Shown here one piece after another: positions 33,557 through 42,611 of a DNA stretch of 64,000 bases; the stretch's first letter is position 1, and each line of letters opens with the position of its first letter. Position numbers and translations under genes: made by a program. Below the pieces are notes generated by a model. The model was not told the DNA's origin. It did not search any database and saw only the letters and a list, made by a program, of their open reading frames with translations. The DNA comes from Rhodoferax antarcticus ANT.BR (GTDB lineage: Bacteria > Pseudomonadota > Gammaproteobacteria > Burkholderiales > Burkholderiaceae_C): positions 186,001 through 250,000 of the forward strand of contig NZ_MSYM01000001.1 of NCBI RefSeq assembly GCF_001938565.1. Reading direction: 5' to 3'.

Positions 33557-33770
33557 GCCGGTGGCGCCAGCGGCGAGTCCCACCAGCCAGATTCCAGCCG
33601 CTGCGGCCCGGCCAGCAAGGTGAGCGGGCCTTGGTCATTAGGGCGGCCCTGGCGCACGCTGAGTTTGCGGGGTTGCGCCAGCAGCCAGGTAGGTTGCAGG
33701 GCACTGGCCCAACCCTTGGGCAGCGATCGGGGTACCTTGGCTAGTTTTAAGTCTTTTTGGCAAAACCCCA

Positions 33771-33826
33771 AGTCCAGGCCTCTAGCCCTTACAGAATATG
33801 CGCCAGAAGCTATTGAATTCAATGCA
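33771..33826 (-). repeat. Dispersed palindrome copy i (inside imuB)
   Basis: On the minus strand: AATAGCTTCTGGCGCATATT then CTGTAAGGGCTAGAGGCC. It encodes NSIASGAYSVRARGLDL in imuB. Confidence 0.82.
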
Positions 33827-34616
33827 TCTGAAGCACATACCCAGGCTTGCATAGGTTCTGGTCGATGGTCAGCTTGGGGTTGCAACTGCAGCACTTTGTC
33901 GGCCCCCAGGCGCGCGCTCAGACGCTCCAGAAGTTGCGCCAGCGTGTCACCCTGCGGGGTGTCTTCCAGCAGCAAACTGGCACTCACACCCTAAAGCACC
34001 TGGGTTTCCAGTGAGCGCAGGCGCAGCCCTAATACCGGCGCGGGCAGCGTGATCTGGTTCAGGCGCTCGGCCAGCAGGCGCTGCAGGTGCTCGGTGCCTG
34101 GCGTGGGCTCGGCGGTGCGCAGTACCAGCGCGCCCTCTTTGGCGGTGTACCGGCGTGCGTCCACTTGCCAGCTCAACTCCAGCGCCAGCACGCCCCGCTG
34201 GCGCAGTTACAGCCAAACCTGCAGTTGCGCCAGCAGACGGCGGGCGCCAAACAGCAGGGCTGAGGCGTTTTCGACCTGGCTGGGCAACTCCAGCGTGGCC
34301 TCAAACACCTCGGGCAGGGTCAGCCAAGGGTAGATGTCGGGGCGCTGGCCGTAGGCCTGATCCAGCGCGTCAACCAGCGACTGGCCAAAACGTCGCGCCA
34401 AGCCCGCACGCGGCAGGGCACGCAAATCGCCCCAGCAGGTGCAACCCAAGCGCGCCAAGATGGGCAAGTGCGCTTGGGCTGCCATCAGGGTGTTCAGCGG
34501 AAAATCATCGGGCGCAGTGGGGAGTGGCTTGGTTGTGCGCGCAGAAGCTGAAATATCAGGCTGAACCGACGCCGAAGCAGACAAGGTTGACGCTTGGGTC
34601 AGACAGGCAAATGCTA

Positions 34617-34675
34617 TTAAAGATGTAGCTCCTTGCGCATATCCTATAAGGGTTAGAGGCTTATTTAACGTATGA
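34617..34675 (+). repeat. Dispersed palindrome copy j (inside imuB)
   Basis: ATGTAGCTCCTTGCGCATAT then CCTATAAGGGTTAGAGGC. Translated antisense as NKPLTLIGYAQGATSLIAF. Confidence 0.82.
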
Positions 34676-34833
34676 ATACGGCGCATTAACGCGGCCTGCC
34701 CGCCCCACAGCCGGGTGCTGCCAGACACCTCCAGCAGCAGCGCACCGGGCAGCAACGCCACCTTGGGCGTGAACTGCAACGCCCACCAACCCAGCGCGCT
34801 CAGGGGGCGGCAAGCAGGGCGGTGGGCGCCGCC

Positions 34834-35535
34834 TCACGCTGCGGTTAAAAGGCGATCCAGTGCATGCAGCTGCCCGGAAAAAGGTTGGCCCACGGCCAGC
34901 AAGGCGGCCAGTGCCGCCGGGCGCGCTGGCAGGGACAGGGCTTGCGCTAACGGCGGGCCGCGCCGCTTTTGCACCTGCACCGCCAGCGCGCCCTCGGCAC
35001 CCGCTGCTCCAGCGGCTTCCTCGCTCAGCACCAGCCGCAGCACGGCTGGCGAAGACTCGTCAAGCGCTGCCACCGGGCGCATCACCCACAGCAGCTTGGC
35101 GTGCGCCTGCGCCGCCAGGTGCAAACGGCGCAAATGCTCAGAGCGCACCGGTACCAGCCACAGCAGCACCGCTCCCACCCCGGCGCAGCGCAGCGCCTGT
35201 GCTTGCACCCACAGCAGTTGCTGCACGCTCAAACCTTGCGCCGCCAGACCAGGGCCAAAAGGCACCTAAGAAGGTGCCACCAGCACCACTGCTTGTGTGA
35301 GGCTGCGCAGGGCGGGCAACAGCAGGCGCCATTCGCCCTGCCCGGCTTGCGGCTGCAAAATTTCGCACGAGGCCCCTACTGGCCAGCCGCCGCCGGGCAA
35401 CTGCGCATCCAGCGCGGCATGGCCGCTGGGCAGCGTGCGGCCCTCGCCCGCTGCGTGCGCCAATGCATCGGCACGCCAGACAGCATCGCCAAAAGTTTCA
35501 AGAAGGCAAGAGACAGAGCGCCTAGCCAGGGCGTA
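34834..35535 (-). pseudogene. imuA: ImuA RecA-like protein, decayed
   Basis: RecA-fold partner of ImuB. The frame opens after a TAA at 35536-35538 and reads LLETFGDAVWRADALA, then SGHAALDAQLPGGGWPVGA (the family N-terminal core), interrupted by TAG at 35266-35268 after VVLVAPS, and continues VPFGPGLAAQGLSVQQ to LHALDRLLTAA. No ATG or GTG lies at the expected start in this frame. The 3' end overlaps the imuB start by 32 bp. A good SOS box lies upstream. Confidence 0.82.
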
Positions 35536-35549
35536 TTAAACCTCAAATG

Positions 35550-35567
35550 ACTGTATGAATGAACAGT
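35550..35567. promoter_or_regulatory. LexA (SOS) box upstream of imuA
   Basis: ACTGTATGAATGAACAGT fits the LexA consensus CTGT-N8-ACAG exactly and lies just before the imuA coding region, as expected for the imuA-imuB-dnaE2 cassette. Confidence 0.8.
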
Positions 35568-35692
35568 TATTTGATGGCCCTGCGACGCTCTCTGGGAAAT
35601 GCTTGCAGGCAAGGGCATACGCCTACGAAGAGTTGTGGATTCCGATTCAGGAACGGCAAACCAAGTTAATAAGCCATAAAAAAAACTCTTTT

Positions 35693-35748
35693 TATGAGAG
35701 CTACTAATCCTTTATCCATAAGGGCTAGAGGCCAATTTGATTGATAAG
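35693..35748 (+). repeat. Dispersed palindrome copy k
   Basis: GAGCTACTAATCCTTTATCC then ATAAGGGCTAGAGGCC and an AT-rich tail. It lies in the 250-bp gap between imuA and the 626-residue protein; nothing else is recognisable there except the SOS box. Confidence 0.9.
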
Positions 35749-35788
35749 TTTTAGGGACAGAATCGGGTGGGCAAGCCACCCACAGGTT

Positions 35789-37669
35789 TCAGACCCGAAA
35801 GCGCAAGAACCACACCACGGCTGCGGCCGCCACCAGTATCAGCAGCAGCGCAGGCCAGCTCGATGACTTTTCAGCGTAGGGGTCGCTCAAGCTGCGTTGT
35901 GCATTGGCGGGCAGTTGCGCCACTTGGGTGAGCGAGGTGCCAAACGGAATGTTGATGCGCGCCCGTGCGTTGATGGCCCAGCCGTTGGCGTCCAGAATCG
36001 GGCCCAGGTTGCGGCTGCGCAGTTTGAACCAGGCCAGCATGACGGCGGGTAGCGAGATGATCAGCATCAGCCCCACCACCACCAGCGGCAGTTGCCACCA
36101 GGCCAGCAAGAACAGCCCCCCCACCACTGACACCCCCATGGTGCCGATGGCCCCCAACGCCAGGCCGATGGCGGCAAAAATACCCGCGAACTTGCCCACA
36201 TCAAACGGCGCAGGCGGCGCGGCAGGTGCCCCGACTGCCGCTTTCTGCAAGGCACCGGTGGCCGTCTGATAGAGCTTGCCGGTAGAGGTGGCTGCCCTGC
36301 TGGCGGCCATCTTTTGCAGCTGCGCGCCCACCAGCCGACTCACCTGTTTGTAAGGTGACCAAAACGCCTGACTCAGGCTGATGGGCTGGTCAATGATTTT
36401 GGTGATGGTGGCGTCCCAGTCCAGGCCCGGGCGGTCATAAAACACACCGTTGCGGCCCACCATCAACTGATCCGAATCACCAGCGGTGAAGGCTGCTGCG
36501 ATGCTGCGCTTGTCAGCGCCGCGCACGCAGTCGCAATACACCAGGCACACGCGCGACAAGCCCGCCAGCGCGGCGTGTTTGGCCGCGTCGTTCACAGAGA
36601 CGCACAGCTCACACGAGCGTCCGTCTAGGTACAGCGTGCCGATCTGGAAGGTGCCCTTGCCTTGGCGGGTGTAGAAGTCTCTGAAGGCCACAAAGTTATT
36701 GGCCAGGGTTTGCAGGTCGCGCACATAGCGGGCGAGTTTTTCCAGATCACGCAAGCCATCGCCTTCGGCTGCGGCATCGGGCTTGGCGGCCAGCCAGGTG
36801 GTGTAAGCGGCCAGTTTGGTCTGAATGGTTTGCCAGTCTGCGCCAGTGAGGGTGTCTTGCGCGCCCAGCAACGGGGTGATCACCGTGTCATGCAAAGCGG
36901 CGATACGCGCAGCCCATGCCGGATTGATGCCGCCGGTGAGCGGCAAAATGGCTTTAGCCGTGATATGGGAAAGCGGCAAGGCGCTGATGGCCTCGGTGCT
37001 GGTTGCCAGGCTGCTGGGTGCCAGCGCCTTGAGCGCGTCTTGCGAGGCGTTGAGCAGGCCCCCAGCGCGCACATCAAACGCCGCCAACTGGCAGCGGGTA
37101 AAGAAATCCTGCACCTTGGCATCAAGCTCCGTCACCAGCGTGTGGGCCGCCTGTGTGGCCTCACCCAAGGGCAAAGCGTCAACGCCTGCCGCTTCCCAGG
37201 CAGCCAGTTCGCGCTCAGTATGGTTGGCCTGCGCGGCACTGGTCTCGGCCACGGTGAGCACATCGGCCTCGGTTTTGCCAAGCTCTTTGGCCAGCACCAG
37301 GGCAGCGGCCTTGATAGATTTGGCCGCGCCAGCTGCGTCGTCCTTGTTGTAGTCGTCTTGGTCGTCACGGATCAGCGACAGAGGCACGCCGTCATACTTT
37401 TGCACCAGCACATCGGGGTTGGTCAGGCAACTGTTGGCCCACTGAATGGCCGCCAGCAGTTCGGGCGCGCGCACATGGCCGTCGTTGTCAGCGTCAATGA
37501 ACTGCAGGCTGCGCGCGTCAAACTCAATGCCCTGCACCGGGCAAGACAGCGCCACCCAGAGTTTTTGGTCTAGCTGACCCAGCGCCAGCAGGTCAGCCGC
37601 CGTATCCAGTTGCACCTGGTCAAAACCACCAGCGCGGAAAAACCGCCACTGATGCGAGGTATCTGCCAT
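35789..37669 (-). CDS. Membrane protein of unknown function with an EF-hand-like loop
   Basis: 626 residues; I do not recognise a named family. Near residue 57 FIDADNDGHV resembles a calcium-binding EF-hand loop. A long alanine-rich, probably helical middle follows, including a CVRGADK region with several cysteines (CELCVS, VCLVYCDC). Three hydrophobic segments are near the C-terminus (GIFAAIGLALGAIGTMGV, GLFLLAWWQLPLVVVGLML and LLLILVAAAAVVWFL). The last is followed only by RFRV, so it is a C-terminal anchor. Neighbours give no clue. Confidence 0.7.
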   Translation of the reverse strand: MADTSHQWRFFRAGGFDQVQLDTAADLLALGQLDQKLWVALSCPVQGIEFDARSLQFIDADNDGHVRAPELLAAIQWANSCLTNPDVLVQKYDGVPLSLIRDDQDDYNKDDAAGAAKSIKAAALVLAKELGKTEADVLTVAETSAAQANHTERELAAWEAAGVDALPLGEATQAAHTLVTELDAKVQDFFTRCQLAAFDVRAGGLLNASQDALKALAPSSLATSTEAISALPLSHITAKAILPLTGGINPAWAARIAALHDTVITPLLGAQDTLTGADWQTIQTKLAAYTTWLAAKPDAAAEGDGLRDLEKLARYVRDLQTLANNFVAFRDFYTRQGKGTFQIGTLYLDGRSCELCVSVNDAAKHAALAGLSRVCLVYCDCVRGADKRSIAAAFTAGDSDQLMVGRNGVFYDRPGLDWDATITKIIDQPISLSQAFWSPYKQVSRLVGAQLQKMAASRAATSTGKLYQTATGALQKAAVGAPAAPPAPFDVGKFAGIFAAIGLALGAIGTMGVSVVGGLFLLAWWQLPLVVVGLMLIISLPAVMLAWFKLRSRNLGPILDANGWAINARARINIPFGTSLTQVAQLPANAQRSLSDPYAEKSSSWPALLLILVAAAAVVWFLRFRV

Positions 37670-37708
37670 GGTTGCTCCTATCGACGGTTGAGTGAACTGA
37701 GCAAGATG

Positions 37709-37891
37709 TTAGCCCTTGACTGCCGCCCGGCAACCCGCTTGATTTACGAGTTGAAGACCCACACCAAAAATCAGATGAAATCCGATATGGATCGGGTTGC
37801 TGCGCACACGCTTGATAAATAGCCAACCCAACCACAGGCCCAAAGCCATGGAAGCCGTCAACGTCAGCGCTACCGGAATCGTCTCTTTCAT
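37709..37891 (-). CDS. Small single-pass membrane protein, unknown
   Basis: 60 residues starting MKETIPVALTLTASMALGLW with one clear membrane helix, then a basic loop (FIKRVRSNP) and a second weakly hydrophobic stretch. AGGAG lies 6 bp before the ATG, which supports translation. It ends 40 bp before the 626-residue gene and follows the transporter gene, so it may be cotranscribed. Confidence 0.55.
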   Translation of the reverse strand: MKETIPVALTLTASMALGLWLGWLFIKRVRSNPIHIGFHLIFGVGLQLVNQAGCRAAVKG

Positions 37892-37909
37892 CGCAAACTC
37901 CTGCAGAAC

Positions 37910-39133
37910 TTAGACCAGGCGACCAATCTCTGGCCAGCGCCGGTGCAGCAGCACCCAGGCCACCAGGCCAATCAGCATCATGCCCAGCGAGGCAGCTGCC
38001 AGCGCCAGCGTGGAATGCATCACCAGCGGCGCCAGCAGCCCAGCCACCAGGCCATTAGCAGTGGAGCCAATAAACGCCTGCAGGCTCGACGCCATGCCAC
38101 GCCGATCCGGGTGCAAGTCCAGCACCAGCAGCGTGACCACCGGCACCATCAACGCCCAGCCAAAGGAAAAAATGGCAATCGGAAACATGGCCCAGGCGGC
38201 GCTAGCGGTGAACAGGCTGTTGGCCACCAGGTTGATCGTGGCGATGCTCAGCATGATGGCAAAGCCATGGCGGATCTGCCGTTTGGGTGTAATCCGCCCC
38301 GCCATGCGCCCGCTGACCCAGGCGCCACTCATGATGCCGCTGATGGTCAGCACAAAAAACCAGAAAAACTGCGTCGGTGCCAGCGCCAGGTGCTCACCCA
38401 GAAACGCCGGGGCTGACAGCACATACAAAAACATGCCGTTGAACGGAATGCCGCTGGCCAGCGCCAGCAGCAGAAAGCGCGGGTCGCACCCCAGCTTCCA
38501 GTAGCCCTGCATCAGGTTGCTGACTTTGAGCGGCTGGCGGTGGCTCAGGTGCAGCGTCTCGGGCAGCAGCCGGTAGTTGGCCACCCACAAAAACACCCCA
38601 ACACCGGTCAAAAACCAGAACACGCTGTGCCAGCCCAGGTGCTCGTACAACACACCGCCAATCATCGGTGCCACAGCGGGTGCCACACCAAAGTAAATGG
38701 TGATCTGGCTCATGACTTTTTGCGCCTGCACCGGCGCAAACATGTCGCGCACCACCGCGCGGGACACCACAATGCCCGCGCCGGTGGACAGGCCTTGCAC
38801 CGCCCTGAAAAAAATCAGCTGCTCAATGCTTTGCGACAATGCACAGCCGATGGACGCTAAGGTAAACGCCGCCAGCCCCCACAGCACCACCGGCCGGCGG
38901 CCGACACTGTCAGACAGCGCGCCGTGAAAAAGGCACATGAAGGCAAAGCCAAAAAGATACGCAGACAGCGTCTGCTGCATCTGCACCGGCGTGGCATTCA
39001 GCGAGGTTGCCATGCCAGAAAACGCCGGAATGTAAGTGTCAATAGAAAACGGCCCGAGCATGCCCAGCATGGCCAGCAACACGGCCAGCGCCCAGCTTGG
39101 GGCGCGCCATAGGTGATGTGCGTCAGGGTTCAT
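37910..39133 (-). CDS. Bcr/CflA family multidrug efflux transporter
   Basis: 12-helix major facilitator protein of 407 residues. The start of the family is visible: LLAMLGMLGPFSIDTYIPAF, the motif A loop HGALSDSVGRRPVVLWG, and the AVQGLSTGAGIVVSRAVVRDM signature of the Bcr/CflA (drug:H+ antiporter 1) group. It probably exports drugs or small metabolites. Confidence 0.92.
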   Translation of the reverse strand: MNPDAHHLWRAPSWALAVLLAMLGMLGPFSIDTYIPAFSGMATSLNATPVQMQQTLSAYLFGFAFMCLFHGALSDSVGRRPVVLWGLAAFTLASIGCALSQSIEQLIFFRAVQGLSTGAGIVVSRAVVRDMFAPVQAQKVMSQITIYFGVAPAVAPMIGGVLYEHLGWHSVFWFLTGVGVFLWVANYRLLPETLHLSHRQPLKVSNLMQGYWKLGCDPRFLLLALASGIPFNGMFLYVLSAPAFLGEHLALAPTQFFWFFVLTISGIMSGAWVSGRMAGRITPKRQIRHGFAIMLSIATINLVANSLFTASAAWAMFPIAIFSFGWALMVPVVTLLVLDLHPDRRGMASSLQAFIGSTANGLVAGLLAPLVMHSTLALAAASLGMMLIGLVAWVLLHRRWPEIGRLV

Positions 39134-39212
39134 GTCGGGGTGCGCTGGTCAGGTGGCGGGGTTATTCCCATTGTCCGCACGTTACTGGCATTTTGTACTT
39201 TGTGCGGTCAAT

Positions 39213-39272
39213 GTATAAGAAATAGGCCTCTATCCCTTATGGCATAAGCGCTAACAGCTACATAATAAATAG
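39213..39272 (-). repeat. Dispersed palindrome copy l
   Basis: On the minus strand: GTAGCTGTTAGCGCTTATG then CCATAAGGGATAGAGGCC and a TATTTCTTATA tail. The arms CTTAT/ATAAG are perfect here. It lies in the gap between the sensor-GGDEF-EAL and transporter genes. Confidence 0.92.
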
Positions 39273-39331
39273 CTTATCAGGCCATTACCGGGTGCCGCGC
39301 AGCCTTGGATCCAGCGCGCCAGCAGGGTGGC

Positions 39332-42300
39332 TCAGCTTGGGCTTGATGCCAACAATCCACCGCCCTCACGCCACTGTAGCGCCCAGGCTGGCAACGCATC
39401 GGCGGGCATGGGCCGCGCCACCCCGTAGCCCTGCGCCAGATCGCAGCCAATGCTCAGCAACAAGTCGCCATGCGTTCTGGTTTCCACGCCTTCGGCAATC
39501 ACCTGCCGGTGAAAGACCTCAGCCAGCCCGATCACGCCTCTGACGATGGCCAGATCATCTGGGTTGTCAGTCATGTTGCGAATGAAGCTCTGGTCAATCT
39601 TCAAAACGTCAGCGGGCAAATACTTGAGGTAGGTCAGTGACGAATAACCCGTGCCAAAGTCGTCTACCGCAAATGCCACACCCATGGCACGGCAGGCGTG
39701 CATGACGGCCGCTGCGCGGGCAATATCTTCTAGCGCACTGGTTTCCAGAATCTCAAGCTGCAGGCACTGCGGGGGCACATCCGGGTGCTGGGTCAGAATG
39801 TCATGTAGTTGCTCAGGAAAGTTTGCCTGTTGCAATTGCAACGCGTCGATGTTGACGCTGACCACCAGGTCCAGCCCCTGCGCGCGCCAGGCGCCCATCT
39901 GGGCTAAAGCGGTGTCAATGACCCATTCGCCCAAGGCAATGCTGATGGGATGGTCTTCAATGGTGGGCAGGAAGTCGCCCGGAGGCACCAAGCCGCGCTC
40001 GGGGTGTTGCCAGCGGATCAGCGCCTCGGCCCCGATAACCTCACCGGTGCGCATGTTGACCTTGGGCTGGTAATACAGCACGAATTCGCCCTGCGCCAGC
40101 GCATCGCTGATGCGTTGCACTGCATCGTGACGGGTTTGAACGGCAGCATCACGGGCAATATCAAAGAGGTGGTAGCGGTTTTTGCCGCCCTGCTTGGCCA
40201 GGTACATGGCCTGATCGGCATGGCGCAACATCACCTCCGCGTCCACATTGTCCTGCGGGTAAAAAGTGACGCCAATGCTGGCGGTGACTTGGATGGACTG
40301 ACCAGACTGAGCAGACTTATCCCCCTCGACGACCGTGCTGGCAGGCAGTTCGACCACCGTGGACGCCGCTGCCAGCAGCCGCTCGATGACCGGGATGCAG
40401 TCTAGGTTGGTGTCTAGGTCAACCAGCACCGCCACAAACTCGTCGCCTCCCAAGCGGGCCAGGGTGTCGCCTTCGCGCAGGGCGTTTTGCATGGCTTCAG
40501 ACAAGGCCATCAGCACTGCATCCCCGGCCTCGTGGCCGTGGGTGTCGTTGACCGCCTTGATGTTGTCCAGATCCAGGTAAACCACGGCGAGCGCCTTGTC
40601 ACGCCGCTGGCCTTGGGCGATGGCCTGGCGCAAGCGGTCGCTCAACAGTAGCCGGTTGGGCAGACCCGTCAAGGTGTCGTAATGGGCCATGTGCTCCAAC
40701 TGCTTTTGGTGTGCCTTGATGGCGGTGATGTCGGAGAACAGCGCAACATAGTGCAGCGTGTTGCCCTGGTCATCACGCACTGCGCTGATGGTGAGAATTT
40801 CTGCGTACACCTCACCGCTCTTGCGCCGGTTCCAAATCTCTGCGCTCCAGTGCCCCTGGGTGGTCAGGTCATGCCACATGGCGACATAAAACGCTTTGTC
40901 CTGCCGACCCGACTGCAAGAAGCGCGGGTTCTGGCCCAGCGCCTCTTTACGGCTGTAACCCGTGATCTGGGTGAACATGTCGTTGACGTCGATGATGGTC
41001 CCACTCGGGTCAGTGATGGTGATGCCTTCACGGGCATGGGTGAAGACGCTGGCGGCGAGCTGCTGGCGGACTTCGGCTTTTTTTCGCTCGGTAATGTCTT
41101 GAACCGTCCCGATCATTTTGACGGGCTGGTCGAGCTCGTTGAAGCTCAGTTCGCCAAGACCCCAAACCCAACGCGTATCACCGTCAATGGGGCGCACGAC
41201 GCGGTATTCCCGATCAAAGGGCTTTCGCATTTCAACGACATCATGCAAGAGATAGTGAAGCATCCCGGCCCGATCTTCCGGGTGCACTAGGGCGCTCCAA
41301 CTTGCCTTTGATCTTTGGTCCTGCAGCTCCAGGCCAAAAATCTGATCCAGCACTTCGGACGATATCCACTGGTTGGTGGCAAGGTCCAGCGCATACGATC
41401 CGATACGTCCCACCCGCTGAGATTCTCTCAGCAGGAATTCCCGCTCCACCAGTTTTTGCTCGGCCAACTTGCGTGTGTCAAGCATCTGGTTGAACTCTCG
41501 CGCCACCTCTGCGACCTCGGCAGGACCGGCCACAGGCGCGCGCGCACCCTCCTGACCGATCGCAATCTTTCTTGCAGTTTCAGCCAGGTCACGTACCGGG
41601 CGTGCAATGGCGTTCGCCATCATCCAGGCAAGCGCCACCAGCATCAGCAGCATCGTCATGCCAACCGTCACGATGTAGCGGAACGTCTTTTGCGCTGGGG
41701 CAAGCACATCGACCTCGGTCATACCGGCAAACACTCGCCAGCCAGCGCTCGGAATGCTGGCAACGGCATAGAGGCGCGTCACGCCCTGTAGGTCACTGCT
41801 GGTGGCAAATCCTTTGACCTTCCAGCGTAAAGCGTCGGCGATATTTTGCGGCAATGTTTTGCCGATCATGTCCAGGGCATCGGCGGATCGAAGCAGGTAT
41901 TGGTCGGTTCGATCCAGTACCGGAACAACAACGTTGGAGGGAATGGAGGCGAGCAGGCGTTCGTTGAGAGACAGCAAGTCGAGCGACAAGTTGACAAAGC
42001 CGGTGCGCGTGCCTTGCGCGTCCCGCACAGGGTAGGTCAGCATCACCGCCCAGCGACCGCTTAGCGGCTCTTGGACCGCTCCGCTCACGGCAAAGGTTTC
42101 GCTTTGCACACCTTGCTGCACCCACGAAAACTTCAACGCTTCTTCGGCAGGCAGCGCATCGGTCAAACTGGCGTCGATGAGGTTGGCCTGAAGATCACGT
42201 ACGCCAAGTCTGATGACCAGGGGATCGGTGTGCAAGAGCTGGCCGGGGTTGAAGTTTTTGGCTACGACAGGTGGGTTGCCTTGGTACTCTGAAGCAACTG

Positions 42301-42526
42301 CTTTGAGCAGTCTTTCGTAATCCCGCAGCATGAGGCCCAGATTTTTGGACACGTCGCCGACGATGATCTCGACCTTCTTGTAGGCCTCTTGGCGTGCTAT
42401 ATCCCTGGCGTTGATGGCGTACCAAGCAATGCCGCCCCCAGCTGGCAGCGCAAAGATAAGCACGAGCAGAAATAGCCAAACTCGAATGGGAAGATCTTTG
42501 AAGAACCTTTTCGGTCGATCCAACAT
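39332..42526 (-). CDS. Membrane sensor with HAMP, two PAS, GGDEF and EAL domains
   Basis: 1064 residues from the ATG at 42526 (GAGG upstream; the frame is open 12 codons earlier). Order: membrane helix (about 13-35), a periplasmic dCache-like sensor (about 40-285), a second helix (MLLMLVALAWMMANAIA), HAMP, two PAS domains (REGITITDPSGTIIDVND marks the second), a GGDEF domain with intact LARLGGDEFVAVL, and an EAL domain with EALIRW, DDFGTGYSS and AEGVET. Both catalytic motifs are intact, so it can make and degrade cyclic di-GMP in principle. The dCache part suggests a small-molecule signal. Confidence 0.93.
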   Translation of the reverse strand: MLDRPKRFFKDLPIRVWLFLLVLIFALPAGGGIAWYAINARDIARQEAYKKVEIIVGDVSKNLGLMLRDYERLLKAVASEYQGNPPVVAKNFNPGQLLHTDPLVIRLGVRDLQANLIDASLTDALPAEEALKFSWVQQGVQSETFAVSGAVQEPLSGRWAVMLTYPVRDAQGTRTGFVNLSLDLLSLNERLLASIPSNVVVPVLDRTDQYLLRSADALDMIGKTLPQNIADALRWKVKGFATSSDLQGVTRLYAVASIPSAGWRVFAGMTEVDVLAPAQKTFRYIVTVGMTMLLMLVALAWMMANAIARPVRDLAETARKIAIGQEGARAPVAGPAEVAEVAREFNQMLDTRKLAEQKLVEREFLLRESQRVGRIGSYALDLATNQWISSEVLDQIFGLELQDQRSKASWSALVHPEDRAGMLHYLLHDVVEMRKPFDREYRVVRPIDGDTRWVWGLGELSFNELDQPVKMIGTVQDITERKKAEVRQQLAASVFTHAREGITITDPSGTIIDVNDMFTQITGYSRKEALGQNPRFLQSGRQDKAFYVAMWHDLTTQGHWSAEIWNRRKSGEVYAEILTISAVRDDQGNTLHYVALFSDITAIKAHQKQLEHMAHYDTLTGLPNRLLLSDRLRQAIAQGQRRDKALAVVYLDLDNIKAVNDTHGHEAGDAVLMALSEAMQNALREGDTLARLGGDEFVAVLVDLDTNLDCIPVIERLLAAASTVVELPASTVVEGDKSAQSGQSIQVTASIGVTFYPQDNVDAEVMLRHADQAMYLAKQGGKNRYHLFDIARDAAVQTRHDAVQRISDALAQGEFVLYYQPKVNMRTGEVIGAEALIRWQHPERGLVPPGDFLPTIEDHPISIALGEWVIDTALAQMGAWRAQGLDLVVSVNIDALQLQQANFPEQLHDILTQHPDVPPQCLQLEILETSALEDIARAAAVMHACRAMGVAFAVDDFGTGYSSLTYLKYLPADVLKIDQSFIRNMTDNPDDLAIVRGVIGLAEVFHRQVIAEGVETRTHGDLLLSIGCDLAQGYGVARPMPADALPAWALQWREGGGLLASSPS

Positions 42527-42611
42527 GGCAACAAGGCCTCGAGTTTTTTTACCAACTAGCAATAATTCGTTATTTTAAGGTGTGCCGCACCTCGTCATCG
42601 CTCAGACGACC

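Larger units (their letters stand above)
30213..33583 (-). pseudogene. dnaE2: DnaE2/ImuC error-prone polymerase, decayed
   Basis: Alpha-type DNA polymerase used in SOS mutagenesis with ImuA and ImuB. Homology runs from PAYAELYCLSNFSF (PHP domain start) to the C-terminal SRDFH. The gene is broken by an in-frame TAG at 32792 (between LQPNA and AHLRSRTR), an in-frame TGA at 32414 (where the family has the second Cys of CYCLG), and a frame change near 30950. Conserved residues are lost: the family GRGSAANS reads VSGSAANS, and PDIDVDFEH reads PDIHVDFEH, replacing one of the catalytic aspartates. At least one, perhaps two, dispersed palindromes lie inside. Loss of function looks certain. Confidence 0.9.
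33496..34865 (-). pseudogene. imuB: ImuB Y-family polymerase-like protein, decayed
   Basis: Non-catalytic Y-family relative that recruits ImuC/DnaE2 to the sliding clamp. The start MHWIAF at 34865 runs into TAA after six codons. The body resumes in another frame at LSALGWWALQFTPKVALL and continues to LLAQLQVWL, then an in-frame TAA at 34207, LRQRGVLALELSWQ to LETQVL, an in-frame TAG at 33991, and SASLLLEDTPQGDTL to the end. Two dispersed palindromes lie in the gene. The 3' end overlaps dnaE2 across a GGGCTT tandem repeat that encodes alternating Ala-Gln. Confidence 0.88.

Noticed and set aside
30213..35535. Stop codon recoding as an explanation for the in-frame stops in imuA-imuB-dnaE2
   Set aside because: TAG, TAA and TGA all occur, and frameshifts and active-site losses occur as well. 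All other genes in the window use standard stops. Decay is the simpler explanation.
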